From Peptostreptococcaceae bacterium (GTDB lineage Bacteria; Bacillota_A; Clostridia; Peptostreptococcales; Acidaminobacteraceae), in assembly GCA_013619035.1 (NCBI GenBank), contig JABXKX010000436.1, forward strand, positions 1 through 35,415: 35,415 nucleotides of DNA. The letters are read 5' to 3'. Within the stretch, counting starts at the first letter, position 1; every line of letters begins with the position of its first letter. Below are positions 23,726 through 31,563 of the stretch, piece after piece. The notes below the pieces were generated by a model that searched no databases, was not told where the DNA came from, and saw only the letters and a program-made list of their open reading frames with translations. Position numbers and translations under genes: made by a program.

Positions 23726-24478
23726 CTATAAATAATTTGGTACTTGACCAAGTAACTTGTTCATATTATCTAACATAGGTATATAGCCTTTTAACTTCAG
23801 TGTTTTACAGGCTATACACGAATAAGAATCTATTTTTCCATTTAGTAAATCACCTGCTGTTTTCATATCTGTAAAAGCCATAGAAGCACGGTAATTATCT
23901 GGCATACCTTTAATGGCATTTAGATTACCACTCTTTGCTTCGATACATATTGCTGGACCATCCTCTACACTAATAGCAATATTACCATTTGGAATTCTTG
24001 AACCATTGTATTTGCCCAAAGGATCTGTATTACCGATTTCTGCTAAAGCAAAAAAGGCAGTATAAGCTGTTAATGTTGTATTGATTTTTGTATATTTAGG
24101 ATCTTTAAGCAACTCTTCTGTAGGTTTTAAATAATAAGATAATCTATCCGTTAGCGTCATAAAATCTTTAGTTAAAAACTTTGCTTTTGTAAACCCTTTT
24201 AATAAAATCGGATTCGCCTTACCATCCACCATTTTATTAAAGTGTTCTGGAGACTTAAAATACATCTTAACAGTAGCTGGATGTTTCCCTCTTTTAAATT
24301 GACACTTTCCCTTTTCGAATTTAATCAACCCCATAGGACCATTCTTTACAGACATCTGAATGGATAAATTTTGATTTTTAATCAATTCATTCATTTCAGA
24401 ATCCATTTCACATAAATCTTCAAGATTCCGCATAATAGCATAAAGATTAATGTTTGCAAGTGTTAAATCGTGTTTCAT
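23726..24478 (-). CDS. SCP2-like protein, paralogue A (first gene of the operon)
   Basis: A 250-aa soluble protein with two similar-looking halves. The first carries KFEKGKCQFKRGKHPATVKMYF-like SCP2 strands and FKSPEHFNKMVDGKA; the second repeats the plan with NGNIAISVEDG and FTDMKTAGDLLNGKID. A C-terminal Cys pair (SCIACK) is present. It resembles the 260-aa protein at 19804. It is the first gene behind the operator-bearing promoter, with AAGGAGG before the ATG. SCP2-type domains bind lipids; a carrier or scaffold for a hydrophobic substrate is the likely role. The exact family is not certain. Confidence 0.6.
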   Translation of the reverse strand: MKHDLTLANINLYAIMRNLEDLCEMDSEMNELIKNQNLSIQMSVKNGPMGLIKFEKGKCQFKRGKHPATVKMYFKSPEHFNKMVDGKANPILLKGFTKAKFLTKDFMTLTDRLSYYLKPTEELLKDPKYTKINTTLTAYTAFFALAEIGNTDPLGKYNGSRIPNGNIAISVEDGPAICIEAKSGNLNAIKGMPDNYRASMAFTDMKTAGDLLNGKIDSYSCIACKTLKLKGYIPMLDNMNKLLGQVPNYL

Positions 24479-24495
24479 TGTAACCTCCTTCCTAA

Positions 24496-24513
24496 AGTGA
24501 GTAAATGCTCACT
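24496..24513. promoter_or_regulatory. TetR-type operator, proximal site
   Basis: AGTGAG (24496-24501) and CTCACT (24508-24513) with a 6-bp spacer lie just upstream of the ribosome binding site of the operon's first gene. The flanks (CTAA before, C after) match those of the second copy at 24560. Confidence 0.75.
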
Positions 24514-24559
24514 CTAGTTTCATAAGAAAAACCTATTTAATAGGCCATGTATTTTCTAA

Positions 24560-24577
24560 AGTGAGCACTTGCTCACT
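24560..24577. promoter_or_regulatory. TetR-type operator, start-site copy
   Basis: AGTGAGCA and TTGCTCACT give an 18-bp dyad that is symmetric except at the two central bases. It begins 7 bp after the -10 on the minus strand and covers the expected transcription start. Operon control by the TetR at 16349 is the best reading. Confidence 0.8.
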
Positions 24578-24584
24578 CATACTT

Positions 24585-24614
24585 ATTATACGCCTCTAGT
24601 TCTTTCTTTGTAAA
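24585..24614 (-). promoter_or_regulatory. Promoter of the 11-gene operon
   Basis: On the minus strand TTTACA (24614-24609) and TATAAT (24590-24585) are 18 bp apart. Transcription would start near 24578, at the edge of the start-site operator. Confidence 0.8.
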
Positions 24615-24676
24615 GTGATTCTTTTGAATTTTCTGAATTTTCGTCTTTTTTAGAACAATTATGTGATTTTCAGCTC

Positions 24677-24708
24677 AAAAAAAAGACTTGTCCTATAAAC
24701 AAGTCTTT
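24677..24708 (-). terminator. Terminator of lon
   Basis: On the minus strand a 10-bp stem AAAGACTTGT / ACAAGTCTTT (arms 24699-24708 and 24682-24691) with a 7-nt loop is followed by a run of T. It lies 17 bp after the lon stop. The stretch 24615-24676 between this and the next promoter shows nothing further. Confidence 0.9.
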
Positions 24709-24724
24709 AATCAATATTATAATT

Positions 24725-27112
24725 TTAATGATTTTCTCCCATATCAAAACCAATTTCAGATTTTGAATCCTTTAAATTTAATAAAAAATCATTTGTATAA
24801 GGTTCAGGTAATTCGATGCCAAGAGCTTGTGTTAATACGTCTTCAACGGTTTTAACAAATACAAACTCTAGTTGGCTTTTTACTTCATTAGGCACCTCTT
24901 CAATATCTCTTTTATTGTCAAATGGCAAGATGATTTTCCTAATACCGGAACGATGTGCTGCGATCACTTTTTCTTTGATGCCTCCAACCGGTAGTACCGC
25001 ACCTCTAAGTGAAATTTCTCCAGTCATAGCAAGTTTAGAATCCACTGGTTTATTACTCACAAGTGATGCAATAGTTGTTAACATCGTCACACCAGCAGAC
25101 GGTCCATCTTTAGGTGTTGCGCCAGCTGGCACATGGATATGAAGATCTAGTTTGTCAAAATCAGCTGGTTTCATATACGTATGAAGTCTTGATTTGATTA
25201 AACTTAATGAGATTCTTGCAGACTCTTTCATCACATCACCGAGTTGTCCTGTTAATAGTAAATTACCGCGACCCGGTATAAATGCCGACTCAATAAATAG
25301 TATATCACCACCCACCGGTGTCCAAGCAAGTCCAGTTACAACACCAGGGATATTAGAGTCTTTAACCAAATCATATCTTGCAATCTCATGACCCAGTATT
25401 GATCCCAACATGTTCTCACGAATTCTATAAGGTTTATCCACTTTACCAGTGACTATTTTCTCAGAACTCACACGAACCAGTTTGTCCAGTTGACGTTTAA
25501 GATTTCTAACACCGGCTTCTCTTGTGTATTTATCAATAATTGCTTTTAAAGCATTGTCACTGAGTTTGATATCGTCCTCTGTTAATCCATGTTCTTCTAG
25601 ACTGATGTCAAATAAGTGTCTATTTGCTATATGGTATTTTTCTACAGCCGTATAACTACCAATTTGAATGATCTCCATACGGTCTCTTAAAGGACCTGGA
25701 ATTGTTCTTAAATCATTAGCGGTTGCAATAAAGAAAACATCGCTTAAATCATATGGAGCATCTAAATAATGGTCATTAAATGTATTGTTTTGTTCTGGAT
25801 CTAATACTTCTAATAATGCAGCAGCAGGATCACCATTTGCTGAAGCCATTAATTTATCCACTTCATCCAGTACAAATACAGGATTTCTGCTGCCTGCTCT
25901 TTTCATCCCTTGAATGATTTTACCTGGCATAGCACCAATATAAGTTCTTCTATGACCTCTAATTTCAGCTTCATCTCTAACGCCACCTAAGCTGATTCTT
26001 ACATACTCTCGATCCAATGCTTCAGCAATACTTCTAGCCAAACTTGTTTTACCAGTCCCTGGCGGCCCCACTAATAACAATATCGATCCTTGTTTATTCT
26101 TTTTAAGTTTCATCACAATTAAATGCTGAATAATACGCTCTTTAACTTTATTTAAGCCATAATGTCTATTATCAAGGGCTTTTGTAGCTTCAATGATATC
26201 AATATCTTTAACATCTTCAGAATGCCAAGGCAAGGCTATAATCAAATCTAAATACGACCTTATCACATTACTCTCAGCAGCATTTGGTCCCATTCGGTCC
26301 AATTTATCCACTTCTTCTAAAGCAATTTCTTCAATGTCTTCTGGTAATTTGGTTTCTTTAATTTTAGTACGATAATCTTTTTTCTTACTCTTGCCATCGG
26401 TTTCACTCAGTTCTTCTTGTATTGACTTCAGTTGTTCTCTTAAAAGTTTTTCACGATAAGATTGATTCATCGAATTTGAAAATTTACTATTCATCTCAAC
26501 TTGCAATTTCAGTTGTTCTTTTCTTTCTATAATAATATCTAGAAATCTTAAACTTTTCTTTCTAAGTGATGTCATTTCTAAAACAGCTTGTTTTTCTTCG
26601 AAAGAGATATGAAGATAAGGCATCAACGCTGCAATCATACTATTCATATCTTCCAATTGCTGTAGGTGTTTAACAAATCCTTCAGATCCAGGTATTGAAA
26701 CACTCATCTCTTCAGTCATCTTCTTAACATAAGCAATCATCTCTTTTTCAGATTTTGGATCCATATCAATAATATCTTCAAGTGATTCATAAGAAGCAAT
26801 AAAACTATTTTCTTCTAATTCGAAGTCTGTAATTTGCACACGTTCTAAAACCTCTAAACTTAAATGATACCCATTGGTTTCTCTTTTTACTTTTGACACT
26901 TTTATGATATTACCAATATGATAAAAATCTTTCTCTTTAAACATACTATCTTCATCATAATCTTTTAATGTTATAGCAATTGCATAACCCTCTGCTTCGT
27001 CTATTTTTTTTTGTAATTTCAAATCATAATGAACATCTGCATTGATTTGAATCTGACCTTTACTAAATAAAACCATTTCTTTTAATGGCATCACGACATG
27101 TTTATTCATCAT
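24725..27112 (-). CDS. lon: ATP-dependent protease Lon
   Basis: A 795-aa LonA-type protease. The N-terminal LON substrate domain (about 1-190) is followed by a coiled helical region, the AAA+ module with Walker A GPPGTGKTS (349-357) and Walker B VFVLDEVDK (412-420), and the protease domain with S672 in KDGPSAGV and K715 in GGIKEK, spaced 43 residues as in E. coli Lon. Length is normal and no key residue is missing. It degrades damaged and regulatory proteins in the cytosol. GGAGGT precedes the ATG at 27112. It lies 23 bp after a small membrane-protein gene, in an operon with a MarR-type operator upstream; no CIRCE element was seen. Confidence 0.97.
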   Translation of the reverse strand: MMNKHVVMPLKEMVLFSKGQIQINADVHYDLKLQKKIDEAEGYAIAITLKDYDEDSMFKEKDFYHIGNIIKVSKVKRETNGYHLSLEVLERVQITDFELEENSFIASYESLEDIIDMDPKSEKEMIAYVKKMTEEMSVSIPGSEGFVKHLQQLEDMNSMIAALMPYLHISFEEKQAVLEMTSLRKKSLRFLDIIIERKEQLKLQVEMNSKFSNSMNQSYREKLLREQLKSIQEELSETDGKSKKKDYRTKIKETKLPEDIEEIALEEVDKLDRMGPNAAESNVIRSYLDLIIALPWHSEDVKDIDIIEATKALDNRHYGLNKVKERIIQHLIVMKLKKNKQGSILLLVGPPGTGKTSLARSIAEALDREYVRISLGGVRDEAEIRGHRRTYIGAMPGKIIQGMKRAGSRNPVFVLDEVDKLMASANGDPAAALLEVLDPEQNNTFNDHYLDAPYDLSDVFFIATANDLRTIPGPLRDRMEIIQIGSYTAVEKYHIANRHLFDISLEEHGLTEDDIKLSDNALKAIIDKYTREAGVRNLKRQLDKLVRVSSEKIVTGKVDKPYRIRENMLGSILGHEIARYDLVKDSNIPGVVTGLAWTPVGGDILFIESAFIPGRGNLLLTGQLGDVMKESARISLSLIKSRLHTYMKPADFDKLDLHIHVPAGATPKDGPSAGVTMLTTIASLVSNKPVDSKLAMTGEISLRGAVLPVGGIKEKVIAAHRSGIRKIILPFDNKRDIEEVPNEVKSQLEFVFVKTVEDVLTQALGIELPEPYTNDFLLNLKDSKSEIGFDMGENH

Positions 27113-27135
27113 AAACCTCCAATTTTATTGTTGAA

Positions 27136-27687
27136 TCAGTACTCGATAATTTCTGGCAAGTCATTTAGATTTATTTCCATTTTTTGACTCAATTCCAATG
27201 TTAAGTTTCTTAGTAAGTCAACAGAATTTGCATACAGTTTCCAGCCGAAGGCTTCTACTTTAGGCCTTAATAAAAACTGTTCTATAATGACTTTTAAAAA
27301 TGCAAAAATAATCACAACCCACATACTGAATAATCTACTTTCCATCACCAAGGTTTCACTGTGACTGAATTCTGATACAAACAATACTAAAATAACAGAT
27401 AATAGAAATTCTAATATTGTCATCACCGTATGTGCATTTTCAAATACATTTGCTATGAATCGTTGTCTTTTAATGGCTAAGTAACTTTTTTCTTGGAATG
27501 AATTATATGCACTGTTGTCTTTGTTTTTACACAGAAGACATTTTTTCTTAATTTGTTTGTCCACTACTTCTTCTTTAAATCCATTCAACTTTTCTTGTGC
27601 ATCTTTAAACGCCCATGAGATATTGTATTGTTCTTTATTGTCATAAATTTCATCAAATTGTTCAAAAAATTGATCGGTTGATTTCAA
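27136..27687 (-). CDS. Two-helix membrane protein of unknown function upstream of lon
   Basis: A 183-aa protein not assigned to a family. TTG at 27687 is preferred as start because GGAGG lies 5 bp before it; the ATG at 27699 has no ribosome binding site and would put GGAGG inside codons 2-3. The N-terminal 80 residues are polar and helical with a C50-x2-C53 pair (CLLC). Two hydrophobic segments follow (about 88-106 and 119-138), then an acidic cytoplasmic tail. The layout resembles SLATT-type two-helix proteins, but this is not certain. It is 23 bp upstream of lon and shares its putative MarR operator, so a link to membrane or envelope stress is possible. Confidence 0.65.
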   Translation of the reverse strand: MKSTDQFFEQFDEIYDNKEQYNISWAFKDAQEKLNGFKEEVVDKQIKKKCLLCKNKDNSAYNSFQEKSYLAIKRQRFIANVFENAHTVMTILEFLLSVILVLFVSEFSHSETLVMESRLFSMWVVIIFAFLKVIIEQFLLRPKVEAFGWKLYANSVDLLRNLTLELSQKMEINLNDLPEIIEY

Positions 27688-27710
27688 ACGCGCCTCCATA
27701 TATTGTATTA

Positions 27711-27737
27711 TTAATTAGTTTTGTTTAACCTAACTAT
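27711..27737. promoter_or_regulatory. MarR operator, copy B (membrane protein-lon operon)
   Basis: On the minus strand the half-sites TAGTTAG and CTAATTAA are placed as in the 27-bp site upstream of the MarR gene; 21 of 27 positions agree. A possible -35 (TTAAAC) lies inside it, with CAATAT 17 bp on. This places lon and the membrane protein under the same regulator. Confidence 0.6.
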
Positions 27738-27755
27738 TTTGGTAAAAAAAATTGA

Positions 27756-28172
27756 TCACTCAATTTTCATTAGAATACTTATTAATGTTTCAATATCTTC
27801 TCCGTTTAATGAATCGATTAACTTCCCGGCTAAATAATCATTTGTCATCAAAGATAAATCTACAATTTGTTGCCCTTTTTCAGTCAGTTTCAAATAATAT
27901 ACTCTGCCATCTGATGGACAACTCTGTTTGTATACCATTTCCATTCTAATAAATTTTTTAACCATTTCTGTAACTGTTGGTTTAGACAGATCCAAAATTT
28001 CTGCTAGGTGACTGGTCGTTACACCATTTGATTTGTTTAAGCTTTTTAAGTACTCCATTTGTTTTAGACTTAATTCTGAAATATTTAAGTCATTTAGGAG
28101 ATTTAAGTAGCATTTACCTTTTAATCTAGTAAGTTTGGCAATACCACCTGCTAAGCTTTCTCTTAATTCCAT
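27756..28172 (-). CDS. MarR-family transcriptional regulator
   Basis: A 138-aa winged-helix protein. The HTH is NGVTTSHLAEILDLSKPTVTEMV (about residues 50-72), followed by the wing YKQSCPSDGRVYYLKLTEKG with the DxR turn. A single Cys (C85 region, QSCPSDGR) precedes the wing Asp. It has its own promoter with a perfect 8-bp inverted repeat across the transcription start, typical of autorepression. It lies upstream of and collinear with the membrane-protein and lon genes, which carry a matching site. The inducer is unknown. Confidence 0.9.
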   Translation of the reverse strand: MELRESLAGGIAKLTRLKGKCYLNLLNDLNISELSLKQMEYLKSLNKSNGVTTSHLAEILDLSKPTVTEMVKKFIRMEMVYKQSCPSDGRVYYLKLTEKGQQIVDLSLMTNDYLAGKLIDSLNGEDIETLISILMKIE

Positions 28173-28182
28173 ATCACACCTC

Positions 28183-28209
28183 TTAGTTAGTTTGGCTTTT
28201 CCTAACTAA
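28183..28209. promoter_or_regulatory. MarR operator, copy A (autoregulation)
   Basis: TTAGTTAG (28183-28190) and CTAACTAA (28202-28209) form a perfect 8-bp inverted repeat with an 11-bp spacer. It begins directly after the -10 of the MarR promoter and extends to the ribosome binding site. Confidence 0.8.
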
Positions 28210-28238
28210 ATAATACATGGATTTTCATTACTTGTCAA
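28210..28238 (-). promoter_or_regulatory. Promoter of the MarR gene
   Basis: On the minus strand a consensus TTGACA (28238-28233) and TATTAT (28215-28210) are 17 bp apart. Confidence 0.85.
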
Positions 28239-28257
28239 GGGACCTTATAAAATTTTA

Positions 28258-28441
28258 TTAAATAGGGCAAGTCAACATAACTCTTGACTTGCCCTTAATG
28301 ATTCGATTAAATTTTTCATCACTTCTAGTAAGTAGTTTTAATCCTTCAATTAGGAAACCATATTTCATACCAAAATCATATGTTTGATAATCAGATAAAA
28401 CATTTTTTGGTAAATCACTTATCTAAATGGTGATAAATCAT
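28258..28441 (-). pseudogene. Possible decayed small helical-protein gene
   Basis: On the minus strand ATG 28441 reads eight codons (MIYHHLDK) to a TGA. One frame over, the reading continues without a stop as SDLPKNVLSDYQTYDFGMKY, then GFLIEGLKLL and on to TAA at 28258. The YDFGMKYGFLIEGLKL pattern recalls the C-terminal end of small Firmicutes proteins such as the DUF6809 type. One base change in length would join the frames. The tail runs through the pepA terminator hairpin, so chance coding is a real alternative. Confidence 0.25.
28265..28294 (-). terminator. Terminator-like hairpin downstream of pepA
   Basis: A perfect 11-bp stem, GGGCAAGTCAA (28265-28275) with TTGACTTGCCC (28284-28294), has an 8-nt loop. 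On the minus strand it is followed by an AT-rich but mixed tail. It lies about 155 bp after the pepA stop, far for a simple terminator. Confidence 0.65.
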
Positions 28442-28450
28442 ATTTACATC

Positions 28451-29872
28451 CTAGTTTTTTGCTAAATAGTATAATGGTCTTACACCAACACCAGTTGCAC
28501 CTTTTGATAATATACCAGCTTCTTTCTTAGAGAAAGCAGTACCTGCTATATCAACATGTACCCATGGTAGATCACCTGTAAATTCTCCAATAAATAATCC
28601 TGCTGTGATTGTTCCAGGGCTACCTGCTGTATTGGTAAGATCAGCTTCTTCGTGTTTGATCAGTTCTTTGTACTCATCAAAGATTGGCATTCTCCAAATT
28701 TGTTCACCACTCTTTGCAAAACTCTCATCTACCTTATTATAAAAGTCATCATTGTTACTGATTGCAACTGATGCAGCGCTTCCCGTACAATGAATCGCTG
28801 CTCCTGTTAGAGTTGCAATATCAATCACTTGTTTAACATTTTCTCTTGTAACGATATAATGCATTGCATCAATCAAAGTCAAACGACCTTCTGCATCTGT
28901 ATTACCAATGAATATTGATTTACCACCCATTGAGCTGATGATATCACCCGGTCTGTAACTATTACCAGCAATCATATTTTCACATGCAGCTACAACTGAA
29001 ACAACATTGGTTTTAAGTTCCATATCTGCTATGGCACACATCGCACCAATTACTGCTGCAGAACCACCCATATCACTTTTCATATCAACCATTGAATTGG
29101 TTGGTTTAATTGATAAGCCACCTGAATCATAAGTTAATCCTTTACCAACATATCCTAAGATATCATCACTTTCTGGATTACCTTTGTATCTCATAATGAT
29201 AAACCTTGGTTCTACTGCAGATGCTTTTGCTACCGATAAGAAAGCATCCATCTTTAAAGATTCAATATGCTTTAATTCTAAAACTTCTACTTCAAAGCCT
29301 TTTTCTTTTCCAAGCTCAATAACCTTTTCAGATAACGTTATCGGATTCATTAGATTGGCTGGTTGATTCACTAAATCTCTACCGATTATATTAGACTCTG
29401 CTAATACAAACGACTCTTGAATCACATCCATATTGACTGAAGTGATCAACTCCAATTTAATGTCTTTCTCTTCTTTTTCTTTTGTTTTTAAATCAAATTT
29501 ATAATCTGCCATCACAACAGCTTCAGTCGCTACTTTTGCTAAAATTTCTTCTTTTTCTAAACCTTGAATATTCAATACCACTTGTTCAACTTTTTGTTTT
29601 TTCATGACTCTATATGCTGAACCAAATGCATTTAGTAATTTTCTTGATGTCAATTTATCAGCTTCACCAAGTCCTAATAATACGACCTCATTAAGTTTAC
29701 CATCCGTTATTGTTGTTAACTTATAAGTCGTACCAATTTTTCCTTCAAATTTCTTTGATTCTTTTAATGCTTCAAGTGGTAATTGTAAAACCGATGTTGC
29801 TAATAAATTTTCATAGAACGGGATGATAACACCATCGAAATCTCCCATTTGATCATTGACACTAATCTTCAT
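28451..29872 (-). CDS. pepA: Leucyl aminopeptidase (M17 family)
   Basis: A 473-aa cytosolic metallo-aminopeptidase. The M17 metal and catalytic residues are all present: K244, D249, K256, D267 in the KGLTYDSGGLSIKP and DMKSDMGGSA blocks, and D326, E328, R330 in NTDAEGRL; their spacing equals E. coli PepA (270, 275, 282, 293, 352, 354, 356). The N-terminal macro-like domain covers about 1-150. It removes N-terminal residues from peptides for amino acid recovery. GGAGG precedes the ATG, and it has its own promoter. No neighbour suggests a special role. Confidence 0.95.
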   Translation of the reverse strand: MKISVNDQMGDFDGVIIPFYENLLATSVLQLPLEALKESKKFEGKIGTTYKLTTITDGKLNEVVLLGLGEADKLTSRKLLNAFGSAYRVMKKQKVEQVVLNIQGLEKEEILAKVATEAVVMADYKFDLKTKEKEEKDIKLELITSVNMDVIQESFVLAESNIIGRDLVNQPANLMNPITLSEKVIELGKEKGFEVEVLELKHIESLKMDAFLSVAKASAVEPRFIIMRYKGNPESDDILGYVGKGLTYDSGGLSIKPTNSMVDMKSDMGGSAAVIGAMCAIADMELKTNVVSVVAACENMIAGNSYRPGDIISSMGGKSIFIGNTDAEGRLTLIDAMHYIVTRENVKQVIDIATLTGAAIHCTGSAASVAISNNDDFYNKVDESFAKSGEQIWRMPIFDEYKELIKHEEADLTNTAGSPGTITAGLFIGEFTGDLPWVHVDIAGTAFSKKEAGILSKGATGVGVRPLYYLAKN

Positions 29873-29903
29873 TACATATCCTCCTATATTGTTTTCTAAG
29901 TCT

Positions 29904-29931
29904 ATTTTACAGCAAAGAAAAAATATTTCAA
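29904..29931 (-). promoter_or_regulatory. Promoter of pepA
   Basis: On the minus strand TTGAAA (29931-29926) and TAAAAT (29909-29904) are 16 bp apart. A 6-bp inverted repeat, GTAATT (29935-29940) with AATTAC (29946-29951), lies just upstream and could be an operator or a weak end of the racemase transcript. Confidence 0.55.
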
Positions 29932-29972
29932 CACGTAATTGTAATAATTACAAAATTGTTTTAGTTTTATTT

Positions 29973-30668
29973 CTATGTTTTATCAATAGCATAATCTAAA
30001 GCGCCTTTTGCATGAATACTAGTGGTATCAAAAACGGGAATTGTCACATCAGAATCTTTAATCAAAAGCGGTATTTCAGTACACCCTAAGATTACCCCTT
30101 CTGCACCTTCAGCTTTTAACTGGTGAATGATCTCAATATACTTTTGTCTACTCTCTTCCTTAAAAATACCTAAGATCAACTCCTTATAGATAACATCATG
30201 AATAATTTGTTTGCCTGATTCATTTGGAATCATCACCTCAATACCATAATCTTTTAATTTTTCTGTATAAAAGTCACCTTCCATTGTAAATTTGGTTCCA
30301 AGTAAAGCTATTTTTTTTAAGCCCTGTTTGGAAATAACTTTACCGGTTTCTTCTGCAATGTGAATAACGGGCAAACCCGTTGATATTTTTATCACATTTG
30401 CCATCTTATGCATCGTATTGGTACAAATTACCAAACATTCTGCACCACCATGTTTTAAATTTAAAGCACTTTCCACCATAAGAGTTGTTAGTTTATCCCA
30501 ATCACCACGTCGTTGTAAAACCTCTATTTCGTGAAAATCAAACGAGTACATCAAACATTTAGCAGAATGTGTCTCTCCTAATCTTTTTTTTGTTTCTTCA
30601 TTAAGGATACGATAGTACTCAAGAGAAGACTCCCAACTCATACCACCAATCAGTCCAATAGTTTTCAT
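29973..30668 (-). CDS. Aspartate/glutamate racemase-family protein
   Basis: A 231-aa cofactor-independent racemase. ATG 30668 follows AAGGAG, so the in-frame TTG at 30683 is rejected. The two catalytic cysteines are visible in VICTNTMHK (about C82) and LGCTEIPLL (about C194). The start IGLIGGMSWESS is the typical aspartate racemase N-terminus. It likely interconverts L- and D-aspartate or glutamate, for cell wall or amino acid use; some relatives are broad amino acid racemases. It is a single gene with a palindrome upstream. Confidence 0.9.
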   Translation of the reverse strand: MKTIGLIGGMSWESSLEYYRILNEETKKRLGETHSAKCLMYSFDFHEIEVLQRRGDWDKLTTLMVESALNLKHGGAECLVICTNTMHKMANVIKISTGLPVIHIAEETGKVISKQGLKKIALLGTKFTMEGDFYTEKLKDYGIEVMIPNESGKQIIHDVIYKELILGIFKEESRQKYIEIIHQLKAEGAEGVILGCTEIPLLIKDSDVTIPVFDTTSIHAKGALDYAIDKT

Positions 30669-30701
30669 AATATCTCCTTCCAACCAATTAGTGTATACCC
30701 C

Positions 30702-30717
30702 TTAGTTTTAAAACTAA
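30702..30717. repeat. 16-bp perfect palindrome upstream of the racemase gene
   Basis: TTAGTTTTAAAACTAA is fully symmetric and lies 34-49 bp before the racemase start. It shares the outer TTAGTT/AACTAA with the MarR sites but not their 27-bp spacing. It could be an operator; no matching regulator was identified. Confidence 0.4.
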
Positions 30718-30760
30718 AAGTAATCTTACCTTAACTTTGTGTTTATATCATTTTATAACA

Positions 30761-30786
30761 AAAAAAATCTATCCGAAGATAGATTT
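30761..30786 (-). terminator. Terminator of the dbpA-ywbE-rluF operon
   Basis: On the minus strand AAATCTATC and GATAGATTT form a 9-bp stem closed by a TTCG tetraloop and followed by a T run. It lies 5 bp after the pseudouridine synthase stop. Confidence 0.92.
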
Positions 30787-30791
30787 GATCA

Positions 30792-31505
30792 TTATTTTTG
30801 AGATGTTTCTACAAGTTTACTGAGATCATTTAATTCTTTTTTACTGAAATAACGCCACTCACCATAAGCTATACCATCTAATTTAATATTCATAATTCGA
30901 ACACGTTTGAGTTTTGTGACTTTATAATCTAAAGCTTCACACATCCTTCTGATTTGTCGATTAAGGCCCTGTGTCAAAATAATCTTAAATGTCCTTTTGC
31001 CCATCTGTTCTACCACACATGGTAATGTTATTGTATCTAAAATCTTAACACCTTTAGACATTTTCACTAAAAACTCTTTGGTTATCGCATGATCCACTGT
31101 TACAATATATTCTTTCTCATGACCATTTTCAGCTCTTAGAATTTTATTAACAATATCACCATCATTGGTTAAGAAAATCAAACCTTCTGACATTTTATCA
31201 AGTCTTCCGATATGAAATATTCTTTCTGGATAGCCAATAAAGTCTATCATATTATCAGGGTCTTTTAAATCCGTCGTACTTGTGACACCAACGGGTTTAT
31301 GAAATGCCATATAGACAGGTTCTGATTTTTTAGTAATCAGTGTCCCTTCTACGAGAATTTCATCTTTATAAGATACTTTTAAGCCAAGTTCTGGTTTTTG
31401 TCCATTTACTTTAACTTTTCCAGCATCAATCAGAGCATCTGCTTGTCTTCTTGAACAATACCCTGTTTGTGATATAAATTTATTTAATCTAATTAATTCT
31501 TCCAT
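30792..31505 (-). CDS. rluF: 23S rRNA pseudouridine synthase, RluF-like
   Basis: A 237-aa RsuA/RluB/E/F-family enzyme. An N-terminal S4 RNA-binding domain (IRLNKFISQTGYCSRRQADALI, about 4-60) precedes the catalytic domain with the Asp in HIGRLDKMSEGLIFLTNDGD. QGLNRQIRRMCEALDYKV is the family's C-terminal motif. The ML/SEGLIFLTNDGDIVNKILRAEN style is closest to RluF, which modifies U2604 in 23S rRNA, but RluB cannot be excluded. It lies 58 bp after ywbE with a weak possible promoter (TTATCT, 16 bp, TATACT) in between and no strong ribosome binding site (only AGGT). Confidence 0.9.
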   Translation of the reverse strand: MEELIRLNKFISQTGYCSRRQADALIDAGKVKVNGQKPELGLKVSYKDEILVEGTLITKKSEPVYMAFHKPVGVTSTTDLKDPDNMIDFIGYPERIFHIGRLDKMSEGLIFLTNDGDIVNKILRAENGHEKEYIVTVDHAITKEFLVKMSKGVKILDTITLPCVVEQMGKRTFKIILTQGLNRQIRRMCEALDYKVTKLKRVRIMNIKLDGIAYGEWRYFSKKELNDLSKLVETSQK

Positions 31506-31563
31506 TATTACCTACTTCTCTAGTCTCATATTAGTATACTACTAGTTTGAGTTTAGATAAATA

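Noticed and set aside
24615..24676. Riboswitch (TPP type) for the transketolase operon
   Set aside because: The leader is short, holds only the two operators, and no conserved TPP riboswitch sequence or long structured leader is seen.
30702..30717. Third MarR operator
   Set aside because: It shares only TTAGTT/AACTAA; the half-sites are 4 bp apart, while the two MarR sites have a fixed 11-bp spacer.
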